From assembly GCA_032209605.1 (NCBI GenBank), contig JASFXZ010000001.1:7689703-7753702 (forward strand): a stretch of DNA of 64,000 bases, in the 5' to 3' direction. The position numbers and the translations under genes are program-made. The stretch comes from Mactromeris polynyma. Its lineage: Eukaryota; Mollusca; Bivalvia; Venerida; Mactridae. Shown piece by piece: positions 24,515 to 35,400 of the stretch (position 1 is its first letter; each line of letters opens with the position of its first letter). Under the pieces are notes generated by a model. That model was not told the DNA's origin and made no database searches. It saw only the letters and a program-made list of their open reading frames with translations.

Positions 24515-24772
24515 ATGGCTTCTAAGAGACTTTTAGATGAGTGTTCAACTCCACCTTCTAAATTTGCCAAAATTCAAAATTCTCCTGTAAGGAAATTCAA
24601 AGACGTTTGGAAAATTGGCCATGTTTGGTTAAGATATGATGCACAATCTAAGGAAATGTTTTGTGACATATGTATTCAGGCCCAAAATTCTAATTCCTTT
24701 GTAACAGGCTGTAATGTTCTTAAAAAGGAATCTGTGACGAAGCACGCAAAAATCAAAGGTATAACTATATAA
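24515..24772 (+). pseudogene. hAT transposase N-terminal zinc-finger fragment
   Basis: The frame starts MASKRLLDECSTPPSKFAK. It continues with W-x5-WLRYD-x6-MFCDIC, a FVTGCNVLKKES block and TKHAKI, and stops at 24770. This is the TTF/BED-like DNA-binding finger (C-x2-C with a distal H) found at the start of ZNF862-type hAT proteins. The frame ends where the internal deletion begins. The in-frame upstream ATG at 24452 gives 21 extra residues unlike the family, so 24515 is preferred. Confidence 0.75.
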
Positions 24773-24937
24773 TGTTAGACCAAGCATGCATAAAAAATAG
24801 AAATATTGAAGTCTGATAGTAAAACTAATTTATTTAAACTGTTCAAATATACAAAAGAATCTCATCAATTTAGAACTTCTCTTGCTTATATAAGTTCATG
24901 ACAGCTCATTCTCATATTCTGGGCAGCTGGGCGGTTA

Positions 24938-25144
24938 CTCGTGGCCCCTGTTTCTACTGTTGAATGTGAACGGGGGTTCAGTAAGCAGAATATTGTTAAA
25001 ACCTGCTTACGAAACTCTCTATCAGTCTCGGCCCTTAACAACCTGATGTGAATTTCCATTGATGGTCCTGGTTTGGTCAACTTTGATTTTGGGGCAGCCT
25101 TTCAGAAATGGAAATCCATGAAGGCCCGTAGAATACTTAAGTAA
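24938..25144 (+). pseudogene. hAT C-terminal dimerisation domain remnant
   Basis: The frame reads LVAPVSTVECERGFSKQN, then TCLRNSLSVSALNNLM, the standard hATC block. A TGA interrupts it directly after NNLM, where family members usually have an arginine codon. It then continues ISIDGPGLVNFDF and FQKWKS to a TAA at 25142. One nonsense change plus the missing middle domain make it inactive. Confidence 0.85.
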
Positions 25145-25617
25145 CTTCATTCACTGTCCTATTGGTCTGCCTAGGTGTGCCTCTGTTCATTAGCTTGTGT
25201 ACCCTTGACTATTTGCTATTTTACTGGTTTTGACTGATAGATTTTATGTTTATGTTTATGTTCAGATGTAAATTAGCTTGTGTACCCTTGACTATTTGCT
25301 ATTTTACTGGTTTTGACTAATATATTTTATGTTTATGTTCAGATGTAAATGTGCTTTTTATGTGACAAGTTGTGTTTATGTATACTTTTATTATATACTG
25401 ATGATATATGATGCAGCATAAATATAGAAGTTTCACATTTTTGTTGTTGTTTTTTGAAGACTACTTAAATATGAATCATTTTCATGTTCTTAAACATGGC
25501 TGGAAACTTTGGCTACTTTTGGCTCTAAAGTGGCTCTAAAGTGGCTCCAACTTTTCTTAAGTGGCGAAAATGTTGGCGACAAGTCTAAAAAACCCAGAGG
25601 AGGCCCTGAGAAGGTAA

Positions 25618-25695
25618 GTTGTAGTGGTATAATGGTTAGCATACTGAGTGGGTAATCAAGGGAGTTGTATAGAATCACTCGCTGCACCAGTGCAA
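25618..25695 (+). repeat. tRNA-like SINE remnant
   Basis: The sequence GTAGTGGTATAATGGTTAGC is an Asp/Glu-like tRNA A-box region. A degenerate B-box-like part follows and no full cloverleaf forms. It lies immediately beyond the hAT element's right target duplication. Confidence 0.4.
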
Positions 25696-26051
25696 TTTTT
25701 CGTAATACATGTAATGATGTCCAAATCCCCAATATGTAGTGTTTGTAAATAGTTCCGAAGAATATATGACAGAATCAACAAATAAGTAAGTCAATAATTA
25801 TTTAGTTGTAAATACAATTGTATAAGCGGTATAATACAGATATTTATGGGTGTGTACCAATGAATAACAGAGAATGAAAATACCTAATGTGTGCGCAGTG
25901 CACTGGGAACAACCAAATCAACAATAGGTCAGATGTTCAACCAATTAACAGCACATATTTAAAGATCAGCTTCCCAGACTAATAAAAATCTTGATAAAAA
26001 CGTTTTGTGTACACCGGTATTGTATTTATAGAAGGTAGTAAAGTGCGAAAT

Positions 26052-26850
26052 CACAGGTGGCCGGTGCGTAGCCATGACATTTTAAACCCGCATTGAAAAA
26101 AAATATTTTTCACTCTGTTCTTATAGTAAGATAAAGGTGTCCAACTTCATACGCATTTACAATGAAAATATATACACACATTTGCTTTGACGTACTTTTC
26201 AAAGCCATTTCTCAACCGATTTTTATCACTGATGTCTTAAAATACACACAAGGGATTTATGTCGACAGTGTATATACTCAAAAAATATTCACAAACAGAA
26301 TAGACTGTTGTTTTTAACGTCAAACATCAAGAATGGCTAGGTCGGACAACTTCCTACCGTTAGACCGAGTCGGTATTTTCAGAACAAAACTACTATAAAT
26401 CGCTATTCACCTGACGAACGACTTTAGATTTCAATATGAAACATTTAAAAAAGTATATTTCAATATCAAACAACTTACAAATCGTCATACAGACGCGGAG
26501 ATCGCTATTTTTTCGCTCTCAACTTTCGTTTTACGCGAACGCAGCCATTTTGAAAGGTGGTACCCGGCTCTGCGTAAGAACACATTTCGTAAGCCGAAAA
26601 CCAAGTTTTTTGGTTTTCGGCTTACAAAATGTGTTCTTACGCAGAGCCGGGTACCATCTGTCAAAAAGGCAGCATTCGCGTAAAAGGAAAACTATGAGTG
26701 AAAAATAGCGATCTCCGCGTCTGTATGTCGATTTGAAAGTTGTTTGATATTGCAATATACTGTTTTTAATGTTTCTTATTGAAATCTAAAGTCGTTTTTT
26801 TCAATGCGGGTTTTAAATGTCATGGCTACGCACCGGCCACCCCACCTGTG
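26052..26850. mobile_element. Foldback TIR element with perfect 8-bp TSD
   Basis: The ends are CACAGGTGG(GGTGG)CCGGTGCGTAGCC, inverted, with a 5-base indel between the arms. The flanking direct repeats are TGCGAAAT at 26044-26051 and 26851-26858. The interior 26416-26795 is one long hairpin centred near 26606, with arms containing GCGGAGATCGCTATTTTT and GGTACCCGGCTCTGCGTAAG. About 315 bases (26101-26415) in the left arm have no partner, so a later insertion split that arm. An 8-bp duplication is typical of hAT but also of a few other superfamilies. The opposing short frames here are palindrome artefacts. Confidence 0.9.
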
Positions 26851-26858
26851 TGCGAAAT

Positions 26859-27420
26859 GACACGGGGCCGAATCAACAAAATAAATAGGTCAGTAATTAT
26901 ATCGTTGCAACTACAATTATAAACATACAAAATCGCTCCGAAGTATTGTAATAACCATGTATCGGCAAAAAAATATTAATATTCTTATTTATACAGAGCA
27001 CATGCAATAAATATAACCAAGTTGCATAATAAAAAGCCTGGAAGTCAAAGTTTCAAACGACACAATTTAATAATAACCCCGTATCGGGTAATACCGACGA
27101 TGCAATGATATTTCCTGCCTTCGCTTTACAACAACATTATATAAATAAATTATCATAACCGTACGCTATATAAGCCTATAATCACCCAAGTTTATAATGA
27201 AAATTCCAGACATAATACAGGATGTTTATAAAATGAAACAAAATGGCGGATACTTACTACGCAAGAAGCGCATGTACATCATCCGATACAAGATATATAG
27301 GCCTCAACCGACGCAATTTAATATCAACAGTAGACACTAACACATAAACAATAATAATACAGGAGTTCACAAATATAATAGGAGGCGAACATGTAATACA
27401 ACAGATACAAATCGAAAATA
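26859..27420. other. Intronic AT-rich stretch
   Basis: No exon or repeat could be supported between the foldback element and the candidate first exon of the OB-fold gene. Confidence 0.4.
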
Positions 27421-27427
27421 CACTTAC

Positions 27428-27530
27428 CGTTGATCTTTCAAGAATCAGTAGTGAGACACTAAATAACGACTACTTCAATGGCTGCCATGAGAACACGACC
27501 GACGGACCGACGCTATATTCATACGTGTAG
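27428..27530 (-). other. Candidate 5-prime non-coding exon of the OB-fold gene
   Basis: On the reverse strand, GC-richer sequence containing GTCGGTCCGTCGGTCG and CATGGCAGCC ends at 27428 and is followed by a strong GTAAGTG donor (27421-27427). The two ATGs inside run quickly into stops. This fits a 5-prime UTR exon spliced to the acceptor just before 23806. The 5-prime limit is unknown. Transcription start and promoter cannot be called. Confidence 0.4.
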
Positions 27531-27983
27531 TTGTACACAAGTTTACAATTATGTCAACATTACCGAGACAATACATTTTTAAAAAATATATTGAAAAAAT
27601 GATATTCTTTATAAAAAACAAAAAAAACTACCGATGTGTTATGTTTCATCATTGGAATCGTCGGACTATTTCTTGTTGCGTTGGTTTTTTTCTGAGTTAT
27701 GGGGTCGCCGCCAAAACGCGTATGTACACATGCACAAAAAAATACATGAACATTCCCGAACATACAATACAATAATATAATTATAAAAGTATATTTTGAA
27801 TAAACTATTTTCGAAAGAAAACAAAGCAAAAAGCCATTGTGTTATCTTATAGCGCGTGTAGTATCAGCGAAATAGTCGGACTATTTGACTTTTTTTCTAC
27901 AGTTATTCGGTCTGGCTGAAAACGGACTATTTAGCATGGCAGTGTTGGAAAACTGTATGAGTACTAAAACCAGGCGCGCTTAG

Positions 27984-29269
27984 GCGCGCTGGTTAAAAAT
28001 GTGTTACTATACTGTATAGCTAACTCATCACATGACTGGCATACAGGAAATTTACTGTCATACTTACACTTATGTCTGTTTATGTTAAAGGAATGTGTTG
28101 AACAAAGAAACTGTTCACATTTTATGATACCAGAAAATAACTTACTAGCTGGAGGTATGACAGACAAACAGAGGGGAAAATTACTGTATATTATTAACAA
28201 TCTGATGAAAGATGATGAACAGTTTTTATATGAGATACAGATTGATGATCTAGGTAGAAGACTGAAGATGAGGTTAAACATGATATCCTACTGTCCAGAC
28301 TTACAATATGGTATGCACCTTCATATGTATTTTACAAGTAATTTTGTGTTTCAAATTGCCGTGGATTTGAGTCAATCATTGAATATTGTTTTAGAAAAAA
28401 CGAAACATGGCAGTTTAGAAATGGCACTGCCATATTTACAATTGACTATATCAAAGCTGGAAAGAGACAGAAAAGAAGGGGACTTATACCAAAATACTGC
28501 AAGTGAACTTATGACACCACTAGTGAGTTCTACCTTGGGTTCAGTGATAGCTAGCACAAATATAGCCTCCCAAACAGCTATTTCAGATCTAGCCTTCACC
28601 TATCTGGAAGCAGGGAAAGAATCGGATGCATTATCAGGTAGACTGAAACTTGTCTCTGTATTATACTGTACGGGAGACATGGAGAGAGCAGAGAGTGAAT
28701 TAAGAATCGTTGAAACACAATACGACATATCAGAACTTCAAACTGTATGTACCTGCTTTTCAATCACATGTAAACTATTTGGCTTTAAGTAAAGATATAT
28801 AAATGCATGTTGTGACTATAATGAGACAGCAATAACGTCCCATTTTGCAGTATGTACCAGATTTCTACAATGTGAAATAAACTGTGTTCCACATGAATTT
28901 AGATATGAAATATTGAGATCTTACATTGAAGAAGACAGACAGATAAGAACATTAGACGATTCTTGGATGGATTTTATAGTTGTGGATTCTATCCCTTATC
29001 TTTATTTTCTACAATACAAGATATATGGACATCTACAGAGAAGGAAAGAACAACAAATAGCTCTAATCAACCTTGCACAGAGTATTAACATTGAACCTGG
29101 TCTTGGTCACAAAGAAACAGCACTTAACTTACTTGGACAATGTATGGAACAACAAAACAGACAAACAGAAGCATTTCAGTGTTACATACATTCACTCAAA
29201 CATCGTGTGAGACACAATGCAGCCAGATTATTATTGTGTATACAACTGTTCAAACTCTGGGAGCAATGA
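27984..29269 (+). pseudogene. cGLR/Mab-21 C-terminal half with TPR-like tail; in-frame stop
   Basis: This exon follows an acceptor-like CGCTTAG at 27977-27983 and continues the protein begun at 17332. Residues DWHTGNLLSYLHLCLFML and CSHFMIPENNLLAGG are the Mab-21 C-terminal helical block. A longer helical region follows, and near 29090-29250 comes a TPR-like part (LGHKETALNLLGQCMEQQN, AFQCYIHSLK). The TAA at 28790-28792 lies in the same frame as both sides: RYINACCDYNETAI and CEINCVPHEFRYEIL continue without shift to a TGA at 29267. The protein would therefore lose its C-terminal ~158 residues unless the stop is polymorphic or read through. The family is associated with innate sensing. Whether this locus is active cannot be told from sequence. 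Confidence 0.75.
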
Positions 29270-30084
29270 ACACACTATGAACACATTCTACCTGGTTGTC
29301 AACAAATGACAAACAAGATGACAGACTGATCAGTAGATATCAAAATGTGAATTATTATGATATGATTAAGACAGTAGTACTACCAACATATAGCTGTTGG
29401 CTTTTCTTTTATTTAAATTCATGACTTATGGTAAAACCATTTAAAATCCTTTGGTATGAAAAAAGTCTTTGTATTTGCGTTTATTTATCGTCACCACCGG
29501 TTTCCAATATGGGCGACGCCTCCAGAAGAATGTTAGTCATATTAGATTTTTGGAGGATAGTGCATGATACAGGAGATGCCGCAGTTTCTTGTAATACAAT
29601 TTTGAAATTACTCCTATCTGTGCATTTTGATCTTTTATTACAAAACGGGATGATTCCAGGAAATTGGTATTGAAAACGAAAGACTTATTTTACATTCATA
29701 CTTCTATTCTCTGTAATTTAAAGCTGAATTAAAACATTTCTGTCAACTTTGAAATTTTTATAACAAAACGGGTTGAGTTTCAAAAAGTGGTGTTACAAAA
29801 CGGGTTCTTTAATGTCTTTATTGCTCGAGGTTTCCTTTTATTTGTCTTGTAAAATAAGACTCATTTCGCATTTGTAGACTGGTTTCCAGTTATTTCATGA
29901 TGAAATAAGACGTTTCTGTCAACTTCGAAATTTTTATTACAAAACTGTTGTAAGGAACATTTAGTTGCAATTATAAAAAGTTTTCACTAAATGCATATAG
30001 GAAAAATTGCTTCATCGCTGGTATCAATCCAAATAATTTGAACTCTAATTTGGTAAAGGTTCACCAGAGGAACATTTGTGTTAA
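29270..30084. other. Downstream non-coding stretch with a repeated AAAACGGG motif
   Basis: Three spaced copies of TTACAAAACGGG/TAACAAAACGGG occur at about 29637, 29761 and 29792. They are mixed with a twice-repeated TTTCTGTCAACTTTGAAATT. It looks like a decayed local repeat. No exon is supported. Confidence 0.4.
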
Positions 30085-30440
30085 GTTATATCAAAAACAT
30101 CAAAGGACCATAACTCAGTGATAAATTAACCGAGCGGAACAAAACGACAGGGATGAACAACTACACTTGATGCTGATCAATCCTGTGAAGTTTGGCTGAA
30201 ATCCAACCAGCCATATTTGAGATGAAGCGCGGACAAACTTCACCATGCACTGTATATATGTATAAAAACATCAAAAGCCCATAACTCAGTGAAAAAGTAT
30301 CTGAGTGGAATAAAACAATGAGGATGCACAACTACACTTGATGCTGAATCAATCCTGTGAAGTTTGGCGGAAATCCAAGCAGCAGTATTGAAGATGAAGC
30401 GCGGACAAGCTAAAAGTGGACAGACAGACGCCGAAGACTA
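30085..30440. repeat. Dispersed repeat, two tandem ~180-bp units
   Basis: Two units carry CATAACTCAGTGA, ACAACTACACTTGATGCTGA, CAATCCTGTGAAGTTTGG and ATGAAGCGCGGACAA. A related single unit is present in opposite orientation at 8866-9020. There is no coding capacity. Confidence 0.7.
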
Positions 30441-30787
30441 AAACAATATGTTTCTCTATAGTTGTTTGGGAGAAATATTTGTGAAAGCATTCAATGTGAA
30501 CTCCCAGATTTTATGACTATTGGTATGATGAATGTAATCTTATAAATAAAGAGATATAAAGTTGATAGCCTTGAAAATATAATTAATTCTAGATATATTC
30601 TCAGGCATTCTAGCTTGCCAAAAAGAAAATAATTTTTTTTTTTATAAAGGTTCCAATTTAGCAAAATACAGGTTTTTAGGATGATTTCTGAAAAAACAAA
30701 GAGCAAATAAAGGCTAATTTTGACCATCTAATTTGAATAATTGATGCGGCTAAGAAGGGCTGTCAGTGCACCTGTTTCCATGAGCTT

Positions 30788-31327
30788 TTAATATAATTAG
30801 ACCATTAACTATCTTGCACGCTATTGCTATAATTAGACCATTAACTATCTCGCAGGCTATTGATATAATTAGACCATTAACTATATTGCAGGCTATTGAT
30901 ATTATTAGACCATTAACTATCTTGCAGGTTATTGATATAATTAGACCATTAACTATCTTGCAGGCTATTGATATTATTAGACCATTAACTATCTTGCAGG
31001 CTATTGATATAATTAGACCATTAACTATCTTGCAGGCTATTGATATAATTAGACCTTTAACTATCTTGCAGGCTATTGATATAATTAGACCATTAACTAT
31101 ATTGCAGGCTATTGATATAATTAGACCATTAACTATCTTGCAGGCTATTGATAATATTAGACCATTAACTATCTTGCAGTCTATTGATATAATTAGACCA
31201 TTAACTATCTTGCAGACTATTGATATTATTAGACCATTAACTATTTTGCAGGTTATTGATATAATTAGACCATTAACTATCTTGCAGGTTATTGATATAA
31301 TTAGACCATTAACTATCTTGCAGGCTT
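30788..31327. repeat. 36-bp tandem array, about 15 units
   Basis: The unit is ATTGATATAATTAGACC followed by ATTAACTATCTTGCAGGCT. Because 36 is a multiple of three and the unit lacks stops in one frame on each strand, both strands stay open for ~180-200 codons (12-residue repeats IDIIRPLTILQA and CKIVNGLIISIA). Variants such as AGGTT for AGGCT and ATATTATT for ATATAATT are scattered. It abuts the next array at 31350. Confidence 0.95.
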
Positions 31328-31349
31328 GTAAGACAAGCGCAAAAGGGTA

Positions 31350-32313
31350 TTGCATGCTCATGTGAAAGTGTTTGCGTGTTCATGTGAAAGTGTTTGCCAG
31401 CTCATGTGAAAGTGTTTGCCTGCTCATGTGAAAGTGTTTGCCTGTTCATGTGAAGGTGTATGTGTGTTCATGTGAAAGTGTTTGCCTGCTCATGTGAAAG
31501 AGTTTGCCTGCTCATGTGAAAGTGTATATGTGTTCATGTGAAAGTGTTTGCCTGCTCATGTGAAAGTGTTTGCCTGCTCATGTAAAAGCGTTTGCCAGCT
31601 CATGTGAAAGTGTTTGCCTGCTCATGTGAAAGTGTTTGCCAGCTCATGTGAAAGTGTATGCGTGTTCATGTGAAAGTGTTTGCCAGCTCATGTGAAAGTG
31701 TTTGCCTGCTCATGTGAAAGTGTTTGCCTGTTCATGTGAAGGTGTATGTGTGCTCATGTGAAAGTGTTTGCCTGCTCATGTGAAAGAGTTTGCCTGCTCA
31801 TGTGAAAGTGTATGCGTGTTCATGTGAAAGTGTTTGCCAGCTAATGTGAAAGAGTTTGCCTGCGCATGTGAAAGTGTATGCCTGCTAATGTGAAAGTGAT
31901 TGCCTGCTCATGTGAAAGTTTATGCCTGCTAATGTGAAAGTGTTTGCCTGCTCATGTGAAAGAGTAAGTCTGCTCATGTGAAAGAGTTTGCCTGCGCATG
32001 TGAAAGTGTATGCCTGCTCATGTGAAAGTGATTGCCTGCTCATGTGAAAGTTTATGCCTGCTAATGTGAAAGTGTTTGCCTGCTCATGTGAAAGAGTAAG
32101 TCTGCTCATGTGAAAGTGTATGCCTGCTCATGAGAAAGTATATGCCTGCTCATGTGAAAGAGTTTGCCTGCTCATATGAAAGAGTATGCCTGCTCATGTG
32201 AAAGTGTATGCCTGCTCATGTGAAAGTGTATGCCTGCTCATGTGAAAGGGTATTGCCTGCTCATGTGAAAGTGTATGCCTGCTCATGTGAAAGTGTATGC
32301 CTGCTCATGTGAA
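31350..32313. repeat. 22-bp tandem array, about 43 units
   Basis: The unit is GCTCATGTGAAAGTGTTTGCCT with variants (GAGTTTG, GTATGCG, AGCTCATG). The CATGTGAAAG core is nearly invariant. The period is not a multiple of three and open frames here are short. Blocks of five to eight units are themselves repeated, for example near 31880-32110, which indicates multi-unit amplification. Confidence 0.95.
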
Positions 32314-32491
32314 ACACACCTTCAAACTGATCAACAAGATGCCAAGTTTGGCACCATCTGTCACAGAGTCTGCATATTAGGCCAGTGGACTGTATCATGA
32401 ACCTAAGACCTCTCAGAAAGATACAAATAGCCTGTCTGACCTAAACATTTTAATTGCTAGTAACATTTCAATAATTTTAATCAATACTCAC

Positions 32492-35400
32492 TTGACATGT
32501 ACTGCGTCTTTTTGCAACAACTGATACATGGGGGGCTGGTGTTTGTTGGAGAAGCCTAGATAATTGGTCATCTGTTCATGTACACTGACCGATTTCTTCA
32601 CAGCAATCTGGTCCTTCAAACATCTTCTTGTCCCCTAAAATACACAACATACCAACATTTATTTTTGTTAATATACAGTCAGACATCGTTCATTCAAAAT
32701 CATAGGGTCCAAATTTTATTTTGAATAATACGAAGTTTCAAATAGCCCATTTTAATTCGACGTGCCCAAGAAGATACACCGGGACCAGATATTTATTTCG
32801 CATGATATCAAGTATTCAGATAGAAGGTCGATGAATGGACAAGGTCCGACTGTAAATATATAATAGTTTTTTCAGAATCTTTGATGTATATTATTCTTAT
32901 ACAGAGAAATATCATTCCATGTCCCCTAAATTTTACCTCTCTCCTAAGATGTAAAACAAGGCTAGCATTTACTTGTGTTCCCTTAAACATATTTAACAAA
33001 GTCTGAACTAGGGATTGCTTTTAGTAAAAGTTGATGTTTTCCAGTACCATAGCATTTAATTGTTGATTAAAATTCACCAGCAGTATCTGAGAGAGTATAA
33101 TCATAAAACATTTAAACAGCCATTATTTGCTTTTAAGGCCATTGAGTCGGAAAAATTGACGATATGCTAAACAAGTCTTAATTTCTAAACTTTCTACCAA
33201 GTTTGGTTAAATCCTAGCAACAGTTTTGAAGTGGAAATTCAGACAAACTATGAACATATTCATAACAGAATCCAAAGAAACATTATTATGGAAAAGCGAA
33301 ACTATGCTTAACAAGACTGATGAAGTTGGATTTAAATCCAACCAACAGTTAAGGAATAGTCCAGAAAACTTTGGGACAGACTAACAAATGGACAGGACAA
33401 ATTCATTATTCGTCACCTCTCATTTGAGAAGACATAACTAAAATCAACATGAGACAGTTTTCAGTCAATATTAAAACCAGCATAGTCACACCAGGAAACA
33501 AAACCCTTAAAGATATTTAAGATTACAATCAGTAAACAATAAAGAAGTTTTAGTTATGTTTACCAGATGAAGTTCCTCTTCACAATCATGTGCTTTCACG
33601 ATCCAGTGTCTGCCGTGGGTAAACAATCTGAGAGCTTGTCAATATCATGTAGAACTGCAAACGTAATGACAGGTTTTCACCGGTCAAGGTCTCACCAATC
33701 CCTGGACTGTCCTGTACTATAACAATACCAACATTATACGGTTCCATCTTCCTAGGTGAGGAATATTTGGACTCTAAGGCTCTTACTTCACGACTATCAT
33801 GACTTATCAAAGCATACTCGATACTTTTGTTTGTAGAATGGGCCTACAAAGAAACAAATATATAATCACGAAAGAATACCAAATTGTCACAATAGGATAA
33901 CTATCTATGAAGGTTGTGGACTTAATCAATAAAGTACACAATATTCCATATAAATAAAGAAAACATTGCACTATATTGATGAATTAAAATATTAATTCTA
34001 CCTGTCAATTAAAAAGTACAGCAAAGTCCTTGAACTTCTGAGACAACCCTCGTACATGCTGATAACAGATAATGATTTTCATATCAGTTCCAACTAGATT
34101 CACTTAAGTTATTAAGGGCTGCTGAGGATCCTGGAAACTGAAAAATTCAAGGGTATTAACCCTGAAGATTCTAGTACGAACTGGCAGGTAACTGAACTTG
34201 ACCTAGATTTTTCACCTGAATATATTCCATGTAAGCCTAATTCAGTTTAGAACTAGATGTGTCCATAAAGCACGGACACCCAGATCAGAAACCATTTTTA
34301 AGTTGAACAAGAGTGGCAAACTGTCACAAAATACACCCATCATAAGTCAGAGCTCAGAGTAAAAACAAGACAATTTTTAGGTAATTTCTCAAATCAAAGG
34401 GCAATAACTCCCGAGTGACTTGAGCAATATGGCTGGTTATCGAGCTTGGCTGAGATATTATGCCCACAAACATGTTCATCAAGTTTGGTAATGATCGGAT
34501 GAAAACGCTTAGACTTAAAGAGCGGACAAGGCTAATTTGGCAAATTTTGGATAATTCAAGGGCCATTATTCCGAAGTGCACGAGGCGATGTGGCTGGTTA
34601 TCGAACTTGGTCGAGATATTATGCCCACAAACATATTCACCAAGTTTGGTAAAGATCGGCTGAAAACTCTTTGACTTAAAGGGCAGACAAGGCTAATTTG
34701 GCCAATTTTGGATAATTCAAGGGCCATAATTCCGAAGTGCCTGGGGTGATGTGGCTGGTTATCAAAATTGGCAGAGATATTATGCCCACAAACATTGTCA
34801 CCAATTAAGGTGAAGATCACATGAAAACTGTTTGACTGAGAGAGCAGACAACATGTGGACGCCGCCCTCCCGCCACGGGTGTTCCCATAATATGTCTCGT
34901 TTTTTAAACGGCCATATAAAAAGGGACATAATGCCATCACATGGTTCATACAAAACCAAAATCGAGTTTGAAATCGACAAGGATTTTATTATCATATTCT
35001 CATGCACCAAGTGTGAATCAAATTTATCCATCCTTGATCGGAAACCAATTGTTTTTGTATGAACGACAGGGGTAACAATTTATGCCCCTTTGGGTCCCTT
35101 CCGAAACTTCACCATTCCAAATGGCGGGGTATAAAATAAAAATACGCTGGTAATAGTGGACACATGTATACATCTTGTGCAAGAACCATGAAATATGGCG
35201 GTTGAAAAAATATTTTTCTATTCCCGAACAAAACTGGTATCTATGCACTGAGGTAGAGGATTTAAGAAAGTAAAAGCTTTTAAAAGCAGTATGAAAAATA
35301 TTGGTTGAGCAAGAATGATACTCCTCCAATCATTTCGTCATGACTGAAGTAAGATATAAGCTGTTCCACAACAATACCTGTATTCAGAACTTTTAGGTAT

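Larger units (their letters stand above)
23881..25608 (+). mobile_element. hAT transposon deletion derivative, 5-bp TSD
   Basis: Terminal inverted repeats are CAGGGCCTCCGCTG and CAGAGGAGGCCCTG. They are flanked by AGAAG on both sides (23876-23880 and 25609-25613). The element keeps an N-terminal zinc-finger coding part (24515-24772) and a C-terminal hAT dimerisation part (24938-25144), with the catalytic middle absent. It is therefore an internally deleted, non-autonomous copy of a hAT of the ZNF862/KIAA1586-like type. Near the right end a ~65-bp unit (TAGCTTGTGTACCCTTGACT) is duplicated at 25190 and 25272. It sits just upstream of the OB-fold exon at 23806, inside that gene's first intron. 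Confidence 0.9.

Noticed and set aside
26436..26755. Opposing 90- and 74-codon frames with similar sequence
   Set aside because: They are the two arms of the foldback palindrome read from either side.
29428..29673. 81-codon frame downstream of the cGLR gene
   Set aside because: No family resemblance and the end overlaps the AAAACGGG repeat region.
30750..31365. Two opposing ~180-200-codon frames
   Set aside because: The 36-bp unit is stop-free in one frame on each strand, so array length alone explains them.
30788..32313. CRISPR-like array
   Set aside because: The units are directly tandem with no unique spacers, and the context is eukaryotic.
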